The position numbers and the translations under genes are program-made. Of a DNA stretch of 64,000 nt, positions 17,454-26,831 are shown piece after piece. The notes beneath the pieces were generated by a model. That model was not told the origin of the DNA. It saw nothing but the letters and a program-made list of their open reading frames with translations, and searched no databases. The DNA is from Prevotella melaninogenica (GTDB taxonomy: Bacteria; Bacteroidota; Bacteroidia; Bacteroidales; Bacteroidaceae), in NCBI RefSeq assembly GCF_003609775.1, contig NZ_AP018049.1, forward strand, positions 1,488,001 through 1,552,000, written 5' to 3'. Each line of letters opens with the position of its first letter. The stretch's first letter is position 1.

Positions 17454-19718
17454 TTACTTATCTCCTTTCCAAATAGCTTCTTTCTTCTGCAAATCCTCAC
17501 TGCTACTTCCCACCATAATCTCAAAGATTCCTGGCTCAACTACATATTGCATCTCATTATTCCAGAAACCTAAGTCACGAGCATTGAGAGTGAAGTCTAC
17601 GCGCACAGTCTCACCCTTTGGTATGAAAACCTTTTTAAAGCCTTTCAACTCCTTCACTGGACGAACCATAGAAGCATGCTTATCTGCTACATAAAGTTGT
17701 ACGATTTCCTCGCCATCATAACCACCAGTGTTGGTAACATCAACCGAAACCTGTAGTGTACCATCAACATTAAACTCGTTTGCACATTGTATCTCACCAT
17801 AAGAGAACTTCGTATAACTCAAGCCATAACCGAAAGGATAGAGGTTTCTGTTAGGAACATCAATATGACGAACCGTTGAACTATGAGGCATATCACCTGG
17901 TCTTCCTGAACGCTTATAATTATAATAATTTGGAATCTGTCCCTCAGAGAGAGGGAAAGAGGTTGTCAACTTACCTGCAGGAACAGCATCACCGAAGAGA
18001 ATATCAGCTACTGCATTACCGCATTGTGTACCAGGGAACCAAGCTTCAAGCAAAGCATCTGCCTGCTTATCAACCTTTTCCAAACAGAGAGGACGACCAT
18101 TCATCAACACAACAACAAGCGGCTTACCAGCCTTTTGTAGTGTGTCAAGGAGTGCTTCTTGCTGACCTGGCAAGCGAAGGACTGCTCTACTGCGTGATTC
18201 TCCACTCATCAAAGCCTTTTCACCAACAACAGCTATCACAACATCACTTTGCTTTGCTGCTTCAAAGGCTTTTGAAAACTCCTGCGTTGAAGGGTCTAAG
18301 AAGTCGCAACCTTGTACGTAATTGATAGCTACACCACTACCCAACTTATTCTTAATACCCTCTAATACTGTCACAACATCTTTGTCTTCACCACGTGCCT
18401 TCCACGACCCCATCACCTCAGAACGATTATTAGCCAAAGGACCGATGAGAGCAATGCGGTTTGTATGCTTAGAAAGAGGAAGTGTACTTTGACTGTTTTT
18501 CAACAAAACCATTGACGATGCAGCAACTTTTCGAGCCAAAGTCATAACACTATTAGAACGAACTTCAGTACGTTCGCGCTTAGAATCAAGGAAACGATAG
18601 GGATCTTCAAAAAGGCCTAAGGCATATTTCGCACGCAGAATACGCTCAACTGATGCGTCAATAGCCTTTATATCGACACGCCCCTCACGTAAGGCTTTTT
18701 CCAAACAACGATTATATAAACCGTCTGTCATATTCATGTCTACACCAGCATTAAAAGCCAAAAGGGAAGCTTCTTCATCCGTTGCAGCTACACCATGGTC
18801 TTTCAACTCTTGTACAGCATTCCAATCGCTTACTACAAAACCTTGGAATTTCCATTGATTGCGCAGTAGATTGGTCATCAACCAACGATTACCAGTTGCA
18901 GGAACACCATTAAGACTATTAAAAGCTGACATAAAAGTCTTCACACCTGCATCAACACAAGCCTTGAATGGAGGCAGGTAAACCTCAGCCAAAGTAGACA
19001 TTGAAATATCTACTGGTGCATAATCACGTCCTGCTTGTGGAGCACCATAGGCTACAAAATGCTTGGCACAAGCATAAACTGAGTTAGGTTTACCAAGATT
19101 CCATTGGAAACCACGCACACGTGCTTCAGCTATCTTACAAGCCAGATAGGTATCTTCACCAGCACCTTCTACGATTCTACCCCATCGCGGGTCACGTGCA
19201 ATGTCAACCATTGGGGCAAATGTCCAATGAATACCTGATGCAGAAGCCTCTATAGCTGCAGCTTTGGAAGTCTCATACATAAAATCTAAATCCCATGTAC
19301 ATGATTCTGCCAAAGGCGTTGGAAATATCGTTTTATAACCATGAATAACATCGAAAGCAAAGAGAATTGGTATCTTCAAACGTGATAACTGCATATTCTT
19401 CTCCTGCAACTTTCGCAGATTATCAACCCCTCCGACATTGAGTATTGACCCCACCATGCCACGAATAAAGAGCGAATCAGAAAGAGCTCCACTCTGAGGA
19501 CCTGTCAAAAGCGTTCCTCCTACATATTGAGACAATTGTCCTATCTTCTCTGTAAGCGTCATCTTCTGCATAAGTTCATGCACAAACTTTGTCTCACTAT
19601 CTCCCACCTTAACTTCTTTTTTCTCTCGTTTCTGAGGAAGTAGAGAATTTACATTATGTGCATTACCTACACAGAAACAGCCAATTGCACAAGCAATAGC
19701 TACAATAGTTCGTTTCAT
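17454..19718 (-). CDS. Glycoside hydrolase family 3 beta-glucosidase
   Basis: 754 residues, BglX-like. Signal peptide MKRTIVAIACAIGCFCVGNA. The GH3 N-terminal TIM barrel has DPRWGRIVEGAGEDTYL, KHFVAYG, and the nucleophile Asp in GFVVSDWNAV (about residue 297). The alpha/beta sandwich (VLLKNSQSTLPL, IALIGPLANN, SGESRSRAVLRLPGQQ) carries the acid/base region, and a C-terminal FN3-like domain (VDVTNTGGYDGEEIVQLYV) closes the protein. It releases glucose from the non-reducing ends of beta-glucooligosaccharides, here likely the periplasmic last step. It is the last gene of the PUL, 18 bp behind the GH2 gene. Confidence 0.92.
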   Translation of the reverse strand: MKRTIVAIACAIGCFCVGNAHNVNSLLPQKREKKEVKVGDSETKFVHELMQKMTLTEKIGQLSQYVGGTLLTGPQSGALSDSLFIRGMVGSILNVGGVDNLRKLQEKNMQLSRLKIPILFAFDVIHGYKTIFPTPLAESCTWDLDFMYETSKAAAIEASASGIHWTFAPMVDIARDPRWGRIVEGAGEDTYLACKIAEARVRGFQWNLGKPNSVYACAKHFVAYGAPQAGRDYAPVDISMSTLAEVYLPPFKACVDAGVKTFMSAFNSLNGVPATGNRWLMTNLLRNQWKFQGFVVSDWNAVQELKDHGVAATDEEASLLAFNAGVDMNMTDGLYNRCLEKALREGRVDIKAIDASVERILRAKYALGLFEDPYRFLDSKRERTEVRSNSVMTLARKVAASSMVLLKNSQSTLPLSKHTNRIALIGPLANNRSEVMGSWKARGEDKDVVTVLEGIKNKLGSGVAINYVQGCDFLDPSTQEFSKAFEAAKQSDVVIAVVGEKALMSGESRSRAVLRLPGQQEALLDTLQKAGKPLVVVLMNGRPLCLEKVDKQADALLEAWFPGTQCGNAVADILFGDAVPAGKLTTSFPLSEGQIPNYYNYKRSGRPGDMPHSSTVRHIDVPNRNLYPFGYGLSYTKFSYGEIQCANEFNVDGTLQVSVDVTNTGGYDGEEIVQLYVADKHASMVRPVKELKGFKKVFIPKGETVRVDFTLNARDLGFWNNEMQYVVEPGIFEIMVGSSSEDLQKKEAIWKGDK

Positions 19719-19736
19719 ATAATTGCAGTTGTTATA

Positions 19737-22244
19737 TTATTCAGACTTAATATTTATTGTTTGTGGAGCTAAATCAACTCCCTTAGCAGTGAGTTGAATA
19801 TTAGAAGGCTTCTTTCCTGCCTGCACCACAACCAAACACTTGCCAAAGAAAGCACGACGTTCATTAGCTTGGAAACGCTCTAATGAGAACGGACTTCCAT
19901 TGTCTACACCTGCTATCTTCGCATCTCCTGATAATGAAAAATGGATATTATTCTCTGCCCATGGACAAAGGTTACCATCCTTATCAACAACCTCTACCGA
20001 TACAAACGATAAGCTTCTACCATTTGCTTTTAGCACCTGACGATTTGGAGTCAAACGAATGTGATGAGGAGTACCTGCTGTCTTCCGTACCTGTTCACCA
20101 ACAACCTTACCATTCTTTCTTGCTACAACGCGTGCTTCACCAGGTTCAAAGGTTACACGCCAAGCCACATGATATTCATGATCATTGCGCTTCTGGCGTA
20201 CCCCCTGCGACTTTCCATTGATGAATAACTCAACTTCATCAGCTTGATTATAATAACACCAGAGGTCGATTGTCTGTCCTTCTATCCAATTCCAATGTGG
20301 GAAAAGATGCAAAACAGGTTTGTCGGTCCACTCACTCTGATACATATAGTAGCAGTCCTTAGGGAAACCTGCTAAGTCGACTATTCCGAAATAGCTACTA
20401 CGAGCAGGGAAATTGAAAGGCGTAGGTTCACCGATATAATCAAAGCCTGTCCATATAAACTGTCCTGCACAATATGGAGTATGCTTCACAACATCCCATG
20501 TTTGCTCATGTGTAGAACCCCAATAAGCGCAAGAATTGTCATAAGAAGAACAAAGGAAAGTAGGATCTGTGAACGGTCGTTTCTTGCCCGGCATGCGGAA
20601 AAGAGAATCACTTGGCATCTTATAATAGCCACGTGTTTGCAAAGCAGAAACCGTTTCGGTCATCAGGAAAGGCTTACCAGGGAAATTCTGTGGTACATCT
20701 TTCACTTTTTTTTGATGATAGTTAAAGCCTATCACATCTAAGGCTCCGCTCTTAAATAAGTTGTTATTAGGCGAAACTTCATTACATCCAGCTGTAATCA
20801 TTCGGGTCGGGTCATAACGACGAACTATAGCAGCCAAAGCCTGGGTAAGCTTTGAATTAAGATTGAGGGTATCACCCTGTGAGAGAGCGGACTTATCCCT
20901 TGTATTATTTAATAGGATATTAACATCCTCCAATGCCATTCCTGAGTTATTTACCTTATTCCATTGCTCCAAGACCTCGTTACCAATACTCCAAAGAATA
21001 ATCGAAGGATGATTGCGATCACGCAGCACCATATCTCTCAGATCACGCTCAAACCATGACTTAAAATACAATGAATAGTCATAAGGGGTCTTTCCTTGTA
21101 ACCAACTATCAAAGGACTCATCAACAACCAACACACCCAAACTATCACAGAGATTCAGTAACTCTGGAGCTGGAGGATTGTGTGAGCATCTTATCGCATT
21201 AACACCCATCTCCATCATCATTTTAACCTGACGATGAAGAGCATCTTCGTTAATCGCTGCACCTAAACAACCCAAGTCACCATGCAGACAAACACCATTA
21301 ATCTTGATATTCTCACCATTCAAGAAGAATCCCTTTTGAACATCAAACTTTACAGTACGAAGACCTAACTTGAAAGTGTCACAATCGATGACACGATCAT
21401 TCTCAAGAACTTCTGTTGTAACAGTGTAGAGATAAGGAGAAGAAAGCGACCACAACTTAGGTTTCTGCACACGCATTTGCTGACTAACCATTGTAGCTGA
21501 AGCCACAACATTAAGAGCCTTGGAACTTTGAGCAACAACTTCATGATTCTTATTCCAAACCTTTTGACGCACTATCAAACGACGATTACGACCACTAAGA
21601 TTCTCTATCTGCGTATTAAGCATTACATTTCCAACACCTTTTTTCACTTCTGTGATAGCTTGTACACCCCATTGGGCTACGCGAACATCCGTTGATTTCA
21701 TAAGATAGACATGGCGATAAATACCACATCCCGTATACCAACGACTGTTAGGTTGCTGGGAGTTATCAACCTTCACTGCAATAACATTATCTCCCTGCTT
21801 ATTAAGATAAGGTGTAAGGTCAAAGCTAAAACTAATAAATCCATAAGGTCGAGTACCCACAAGCTGACTGTTTACATAAACAGAAGTGTTCATATATGCA
21901 CCATCGAAATGAAGCGCATAACGTGAACTTGCATCCTTATCTTGTAAGACTAAGTGTTTTCTATACCATCCCTTACCACCAGGAAGGGCTCCTCCATTAG
22001 CCCCCGATGGGTGTAGAGCATGGAAGTCTTCTTCTATAGCCCAATCATGTGGGAGGTCTAATAACCGCCAAGCACTATCATCGAATACTGATTGCTGAGG
22101 ACTATCATCTTGACAAATGGCAAACCGCCAACCATCATCCCATAAGTTACGTTCAAAAGCATGTCCTTCTAAACGATATAAACACAGTAGTAATAGCAGA
22201 ACAAAACTGCTACGACGCACGAGAGAGAAGGTGGATTTTCTCAT
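19737..22244 (-). CDS. Glycoside hydrolase family 2 (beta-galactosidase-type)
   Basis: 835 residues, signal peptide at the N-terminus. Sugar-binding jelly roll (LDLPHDWAIEEDFHA, FDGAYMNTSVYVN), immunoglobulin-like domain, then TIM barrel with CSHNPPAPELLNLCDSLG, acid/base Glu in ILWSIGNEVLEQ (about residue 419) and the nucleophile Glu in LMTETVSALQT. A DUF4982-like and a bacterial Ig-like domain follow (HIRLTPNRQVLKANGRSLSF). GH2 enzymes are beta-galactosidases, beta-glucuronidases or beta-mannosidases; specificity cannot be read here. Its place between GH16 and GH3 means it trims side chains or oligosaccharides of the same glycan. It hints that the natural substrate is more than a plain linear glucan. 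Confidence 0.9.
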   Translation of the reverse strand: MRKSTFSLVRRSSFVLLLLLCLYRLEGHAFERNLWDDGWRFAICQDDSPQQSVFDDSAWRLLDLPHDWAIEEDFHALHPSGANGGALPGGKGWYRKHLVLQDKDASSRYALHFDGAYMNTSVYVNSQLVGTRPYGFISFSFDLTPYLNKQGDNVIAVKVDNSQQPNSRWYTGCGIYRHVYLMKSTDVRVAQWGVQAITEVKKGVGNVMLNTQIENLSGRNRRLIVRQKVWNKNHEVVAQSSKALNVVASATMVSQQMRVQKPKLWSLSSPYLYTVTTEVLENDRVIDCDTFKLGLRTVKFDVQKGFFLNGENIKINGVCLHGDLGCLGAAINEDALHRQVKMMMEMGVNAIRCSHNPPAPELLNLCDSLGVLVVDESFDSWLQGKTPYDYSLYFKSWFERDLRDMVLRDRNHPSIILWSIGNEVLEQWNKVNNSGMALEDVNILLNNTRDKSALSQGDTLNLNSKLTQALAAIVRRYDPTRMITAGCNEVSPNNNLFKSGALDVIGFNYHQKKVKDVPQNFPGKPFLMTETVSALQTRGYYKMPSDSLFRMPGKKRPFTDPTFLCSSYDNSCAYWGSTHEQTWDVVKHTPYCAGQFIWTGFDYIGEPTPFNFPARSSYFGIVDLAGFPKDCYYMYQSEWTDKPVLHLFPHWNWIEGQTIDLWCYYNQADEVELFINGKSQGVRQKRNDHEYHVAWRVTFEPGEARVVARKNGKVVGEQVRKTAGTPHHIRLTPNRQVLKANGRSLSFVSVEVVDKDGNLCPWAENNIHFSLSGDAKIAGVDNGSPFSLERFQANERRAFFGKCLVVVQAGKKPSNIQLTAKGVDLAPQTINIKSE

Positions 22245-22378
22245 ATTTTATTAAGTACATTTTTTTTATTCTGCTATTGTGTAAAAACTTCTCTTAAAGG
22301 GAAACATTAGTATCTTACTATGTACATAATGACATTAACGGTCCTTTCATACAATTTCCTACCTATGTATTGATGCTT

Positions 22379-22414
22379 AGCACCAATGGTGTTGACGCCC
22401 AGCACCAATGGTGC
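22379..22414. repeat. GCACCAnTGGTGC palindrome pair, locus 3
   Basis: AGCACCAATGGTGTT (22379-22393) and AGCACCAATGGTGC (22401-22414), 22 bp apart, between the GH16 and GH2 genes inside the PUL. Confidence 0.75.
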
Positions 22415-22501
22415 GGAGCCTTACACGCATTGCAATTTGTCACCAAGAAAAAAGCACTTTACTTATAGCAATTATATTTATAGAATGTTTATTTTCACAA
22501 G

Positions 22502-24475
22502 TTATTTAATGATTACCTTACGTCCATCAACAATATAGACCCCACGTGTAAGCTTGTTTGCCCCCCACCGTTCGGCTACCTTAATCCCATCAAGGGTATA
22601 AACAGCACCATCATGCTGAGCTGTGGTTATTATATTGTTCACAGCCGTACTGGCATTATTAATCAGACGAACACTACGCAAGTAATATCCATTACCTGTC
22701 ACAGCTAAACCGTTATTCTTCAGTTCCTGTGCAGCAGCAGCGTTAATCGTAAACACATAGGCCATCTCGTCAGCACCCTCTGTCAGCTTGATAATATTAC
22801 CGTATGGTTTATCAGATGAAAGAGCTGGTCTGTCACGCTGTCCCTCCTCTGGATTCTTGTTTTGACGTAAGAAAACCTTTGCACCTGGCTTAACATCTCT
22901 TACAATGACTTCTAACTGGTACTTATCTTCTACATCTTTAAATTGCTCTTTAGGGATGAGTGTTTCACCCCAACTAATTTGCTTAAAACCAAGCCATTTT
23001 GCAATATCTTTAGAAGAACGGCAAACGGAGAATAGTCGAAGATTCTCACCCTTCAACATACAACCCTCGCTTTTTAGCTTATTGCAAAGTTCCTCTGTAT
23101 TGACAACAAAAGTCACCTGTGCATCGAGTTGAGCAAGTTCAGGTCTTACTGCAATAATATTTTCACCTTTTTTATCATAGATATCAAGCTTTATTTTACC
23201 AGATTCACGATGTTCTGATGCACTCAGCGTATCAATATCCATCACCAGCTGGTCGCCTACTTTCAGATTAGTAAAGCGTTCTGCAGGAATTACTAACTCA
23301 ACCGTTTTGGTCTTCCAATCCCAACTAACAGGTGTAGAGCCAAGCCACAATGGTTGATTAGCACGTTTATATATACGCATCCAATCAACATTCATCTCAT
23401 AATTATGAGGAACTTTATTAGGGTCACCACCATACTTAGGATCCATGTGTGGATAAAGAATACCACCACCATCCTCATCAGGCGTACCACCAATTCCACC
23501 ATTTATAGCTACATCCCAAACACTATCAATGTCTGCGGTATATTTTTTCTTTAGAAATTCATTGTATTTATAAATAGAAGTTCCGTCAATAACATAATCT
23601 TTTGTAGAGAATACCGACCGTACTCTTCCATCTAATAAGAAGCTTATAGCAATATGTTTAGACGAATCACCCGGTACAGGGTCCATTTGTACACCGTACA
23701 CATGGAAATCAGTAGCAGGATCAAAAGAGATTTCTCTTACACGCTCAGAGAAAGGATTATAGTTATATTTGTTTGTGAGCGTGAGCTTTTTATCTTTGTC
23801 TTGAAACCAACCCAATCCATGCACAGACTGATGAAGCGTTCTCTTACCCTTGAATTTATAAGTATGCTGTTCCCAATTATTCCATTTATCAGCATTGTCA
23901 TCATTCACAAAGAACTCTAAAAGGTCTACCTCAAAAGTACTTGCACCTAAGCGATGACGAAGCCATAATGCCATCCAAGTTCCAATTTCATAAGGTACCT
24001 TTGCCTTTATTTCGATGCGAGAATAAAGTGGGTAATACCGCTTAACATCCCTACTGGACAAGAAGCCTGACCACCATCCTAAGTTTGTACCATTGTGATT
24101 AGGCTTTAGTGGATAACGAGGAATAACTCCATAATCCACATAAGGATCTGGAACTTCTGGTTTACTGATTCCCGTATTAATTGGGTCACGTGTAGCTCGA
24201 ATAGTTAGAATACCATCCTTTACCGTAACCATTTGCTCACGATAAGTCTGTGCCATACCCTGTCCAGGGTTATTACCATAGGCATCATTGGCATAGTTTC
24301 GTTTAGGGTCACCATATAGTCCCCATATCTTTTTGTTTACAGAAGTACCATTAAACTCATCACCAGGCAAATTCTTCCACCCTGGTAAAGTAGGAACCTC
24401 AGATACTTCCGACTGCGCTCTTACGTTGATTACACCCATACTTAGGACGCAAATCATTGAAATAAGAATCCTCAT
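22502..24475 (-). CDS. Glycoside hydrolase family 16 endo-beta-glucanase (laminarinase-type)
   Basis: 657 residues; signal peptide ending VRAQ. The GH16 jelly roll spans about 25-370 with the catalytic line FEVDLLEFF (E182, D184, E187): ExDxxE with the extra residue typical of laminarinases rather than the ExDxE of lichenases. Residues about 371-600 are two tandem beta-modules of some 110 residues with similar ends (EELCNKLKSEGCML and AAAQELKNNGLAV), probably glycan-binding. The C-terminus (YTLDGIKVAER, RGVYIVDGRKVIIK) is the short module seen on many secreted Prevotella proteins and may be a T9SS-type sorting tail. The enzyme likely cuts the polymer at the cell surface before SusC import. 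Confidence 0.9.
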   Translation of the reverse strand: MRILISMICVLSMGVINVRAQSEVSEVPTLPGWKNLPGDEFNGTSVNKKIWGLYGDPKRNYANDAYGNNPGQGMAQTYREQMVTVKDGILTIRATRDPINTGISKPEVPDPYVDYGVIPRYPLKPNHNGTNLGWWSGFLSSRDVKRYYPLYSRIEIKAKVPYEIGTWMALWLRHRLGASTFEVDLLEFFVNDDNADKWNNWEQHTYKFKGKRTLHQSVHGLGWFQDKDKKLTLTNKYNYNPFSERVREISFDPATDFHVYGVQMDPVPGDSSKHIAISFLLDGRVRSVFSTKDYVIDGTSIYKYNEFLKKKYTADIDSVWDVAINGGIGGTPDEDGGGILYPHMDPKYGGDPNKVPHNYEMNVDWMRIYKRANQPLWLGSTPVSWDWKTKTVELVIPAERFTNLKVGDQLVMDIDTLSASEHRESGKIKLDIYDKKGENIIAVRPELAQLDAQVTFVVNTEELCNKLKSEGCMLKGENLRLFSVCRSSKDIAKWLGFKQISWGETLIPKEQFKDVEDKYQLEVIVRDVKPGAKVFLRQNKNPEEGQRDRPALSSDKPYGNIIKLTEGADEMAYVFTINAAAAQELKNNGLAVTGNGYYLRSVRLINNASTAVNNIITTAQHDGAVYTLDGIKVAERWGANKLTRGVYIVDGRKVIIK

Positions 24476-24618
24476 AAGCTTGTTTTATTTTATTTGAAAA
24501 GTTTCTTTTTACTTTTATTTTAAGCGATTCTATCCCAATAACAGGGGGAATTTAATGTTATAGGATAGAGTTCGCTTAATCATTTGATAGAGAGTATAAG
24601 TTCGTTACATTAAGAACC

Positions 24619-26637
24619 TTAAGGCTCTACGATGGTAGCTTTCTTTGTTACGAAGTCAATAGTAACCTTTGTTCCTGCTTTCCAAACATAATCCTTATTA
24701 GGCTCTCCCTCACCATTCTTACGATAGAGAAAATCCTTTGTTTCTGGATTAACATATACCTCACGTTTCCAAGAGCTAAACTTCTTCGCGTTCTTGAACG
24801 CAGGAATATCTGGATAAATACGCATTCTACCCCCATTCGTAATCGTTGCACTCATAGTTCTACCATCAGCATTCGCTGCAAATACTACTGGAGCACCGCC
24901 ACAATCGCCCGATAACTTAAGTGGCTGAATAGCGATATCACGAGAATCCAAGGCTACAAAGACAATATAAATACCATCACTTGGAACGACTGCACGATTG
25001 TTAGCAACAGTATAGTCTGTCAGTGTCTTCAATTGTGCAAAGTTTCCTTTACCGAATGCCTTTTCTGTTGAGAACTCAAGTGCAGTCCCTCCACGAAGAT
25101 AAGTGATATAGAACCAACGAGAGTCACCCGCATAACCATTCTCAAATGACGCTACCTCTGGAGAACTCCAATCCCAATTACCAAAGTCATCACCAGTCAT
25201 ATAGAGGTGTTTAACACCTTCTGGAATAAGATTCTCAGGAGTTGTACCACCAAAGTCAGCTGTATTATTAGCAATATCAAGGCTTACCTTTGTACCCTTC
25301 GCTACAGGCAATACACTTGCTTCACTCGTTGCTACACCAGGATATTCCACCTTTCCATTACGAATTGTGAACATCATAGTTGACCAATCACGTGCATTCT
25401 GTTCAGAATTAGCAAAGAAGTTAAGCTGTCCTGTCTCAGTTGTCTCAACAGATAAGTTGCTACCATTGAGTTCTAAAGCCTGTTCCTTATCTCCTAATGC
25501 AGTGCCCGAAGCATACACCTTCGGTGTTTCAAAAGAAATCAACTTACGGTCTAAATTAACATAAACCAAATAAAGTCCAGAGGTATTTACAGTTGCCTTA
25601 CCACTACCATCCACAGTAACTCCCTGCATTGTTGCCAATGAAGAGAAAGCCTGTGAACCATCTTTTGACATAGCCCACTCTACTGTTTGTCCTGCCTGCA
25701 GATAGCATAAACGCCAGAACTCACCATTGCCAACAGCACCTACAGGCGCCATCTTTACAACTCCATTCGTGTTCCAAGCACCGAAGTTTGAACCACCCAT
25801 ATAGAGTTCGTTGGAAAGTCCAGTAACTTCAACACCCTTACCACCCATACGTGCAGTAAACTTACCAGTCAAAACACTATATTGCACCTGAACACTGTAC
25901 TGCCCTTTTAAAGGGAACTTCAACTTAACATTTGACTTATTTGTCAATGGCTGATAACTATCATTGAGCTGATTGGCACGTTCAGCCAAAGCAGTACCAG
26001 TGAAAACAGCCGACAAAGTGTCAACCTCCGTTTCGCTATCACGCAGATACAAAGTTGTACCATCATTCATATTGAAGACATACTTACTTGGCAAGAGCTG
26101 CTGAGTTGAGTCAGCATTGCTCCAAGTCACAACGTGCGTAAGCTTGTCATAAGTAACATTATTAAGTGGAATAGCCGTACTTCCATCTGCTGTAAGCGCA
26201 TTATCACCCTTCATTGTAAACTGAATAGGAATGATGGTCAATTCCTTTCGTTGCTGATTAACAACAATCTGATACAGTCCTTCTGAAGGAACAGAGAAGC
26301 CTTCACCACCTTCTGTCAAACTATAAGCTGCCGCCTGAGCGTTAGAAAGCGGAATCTCACTTCCCTTTCCATAAACAATAGGTTTTCCATCAGTACCCAC
26401 AAAGGAAATCTGAAAGCGACCATCTTTCTTCAACCAAGCCTTAAGACTTAACATATTAGCATGAGAGCCAGCAATCAGTCGTCCTGTCTCAATTGGGATA
26501 GAGAACTCTGATGAAGAACCTGAAAGATAGATTCCCTCTGGCACATTCACAACCTCATCGTAGGCTATATTATTTTCTGTACAAGCTGCAACGCCTAAGA
26601 CGCACAACATAGTAAAGATATTCTTTAACTTTATCAT
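24619..26637 (-). CDS. SusE/SusF-like surface glycan-binding lipoprotein
   Basis: 672 residues; lipobox in CVLGVAACTEN. It consists of repeated beta-sandwich modules. Two are clearly alike: GLSNELYMGGSNFGAWN to about LISFETPKV, and GVKHLYMTGDDFGNWDW to about IAIQPLKLSG, both with aromatic residues suited to sugar stacking. No catalytic motif. In PULs the gene after susD encodes an outer-membrane glycan-binding protein of this kind (SusE/SusF position), and this one sits between the second susD and the GH16 gene. Ligand is inferred to be the GH16 substrate. Confidence 0.82.
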   Translation of the reverse strand: MIKLKNIFTMLCVLGVAACTENNIAYDEVVNVPEGIYLSGSSSEFSIPIETGRLIAGSHANMLSLKAWLKKDGRFQISFVGTDGKPIVYGKGSEIPLSNAQAAAYSLTEGGEGFSVPSEGLYQIVVNQQRKELTIIPIQFTMKGDNALTADGSTAIPLNNVTYDKLTHVVTWSNADSTQQLLPSKYVFNMNDGTTLYLRDSETEVDTLSAVFTGTALAERANQLNDSYQPLTNKSNVKLKFPLKGQYSVQVQYSVLTGKFTARMGGKGVEVTGLSNELYMGGSNFGAWNTNGVVKMAPVGAVGNGEFWRLCYLQAGQTVEWAMSKDGSQAFSSLATMQGVTVDGSGKATVNTSGLYLVYVNLDRKLISFETPKVYASGTALGDKEQALELNGSNLSVETTETGQLNFFANSEQNARDWSTMMFTIRNGKVEYPGVATSEASVLPVAKGTKVSLDIANNTADFGGTTPENLIPEGVKHLYMTGDDFGNWDWSSPEVASFENGYAGDSRWFYITYLRGGTALEFSTEKAFGKGNFAQLKTLTDYTVANNRAVVPSDGIYIVFVALDSRDIAIQPLKLSGDCGGAPVVFAANADGRTMSATITNGGRMRIYPDIPAFKNAKKFSSWKREVYVNPETKDFLYRKNGEGEPNKDYVWKAGTKVTIDFVTKKATIVEP

Positions 26638-26765
26638 GATGCTCTAATTTTGTTATAGTGCTGTCCGACAAACCATGTCCTTGTAAGTTAGTTATTAGTG
26701 TCTTACTCTATTTTTAATGTAAGTAATGACCCTATCTTACCATCTTATATCGTGGAACTTGTGCT

Positions 26766-26803
26766 CAGCACGTGTGGTGTTCATGCCCAACACCAATCGT
26801 GTT
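26766..26803. repeat. GCACCAnTGGTGC-type palindrome pair, locus 4 (degenerate)
   Basis: CAGCACGTGTGGTGTT and AACACCAATCGTGTT in the spacer between susD2 and the binding-protein gene; weaker members of the family. Confidence 0.6.
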
Positions 26804-26831
26804 AAGGCTTTATCGGACAGCAGTAATTATA

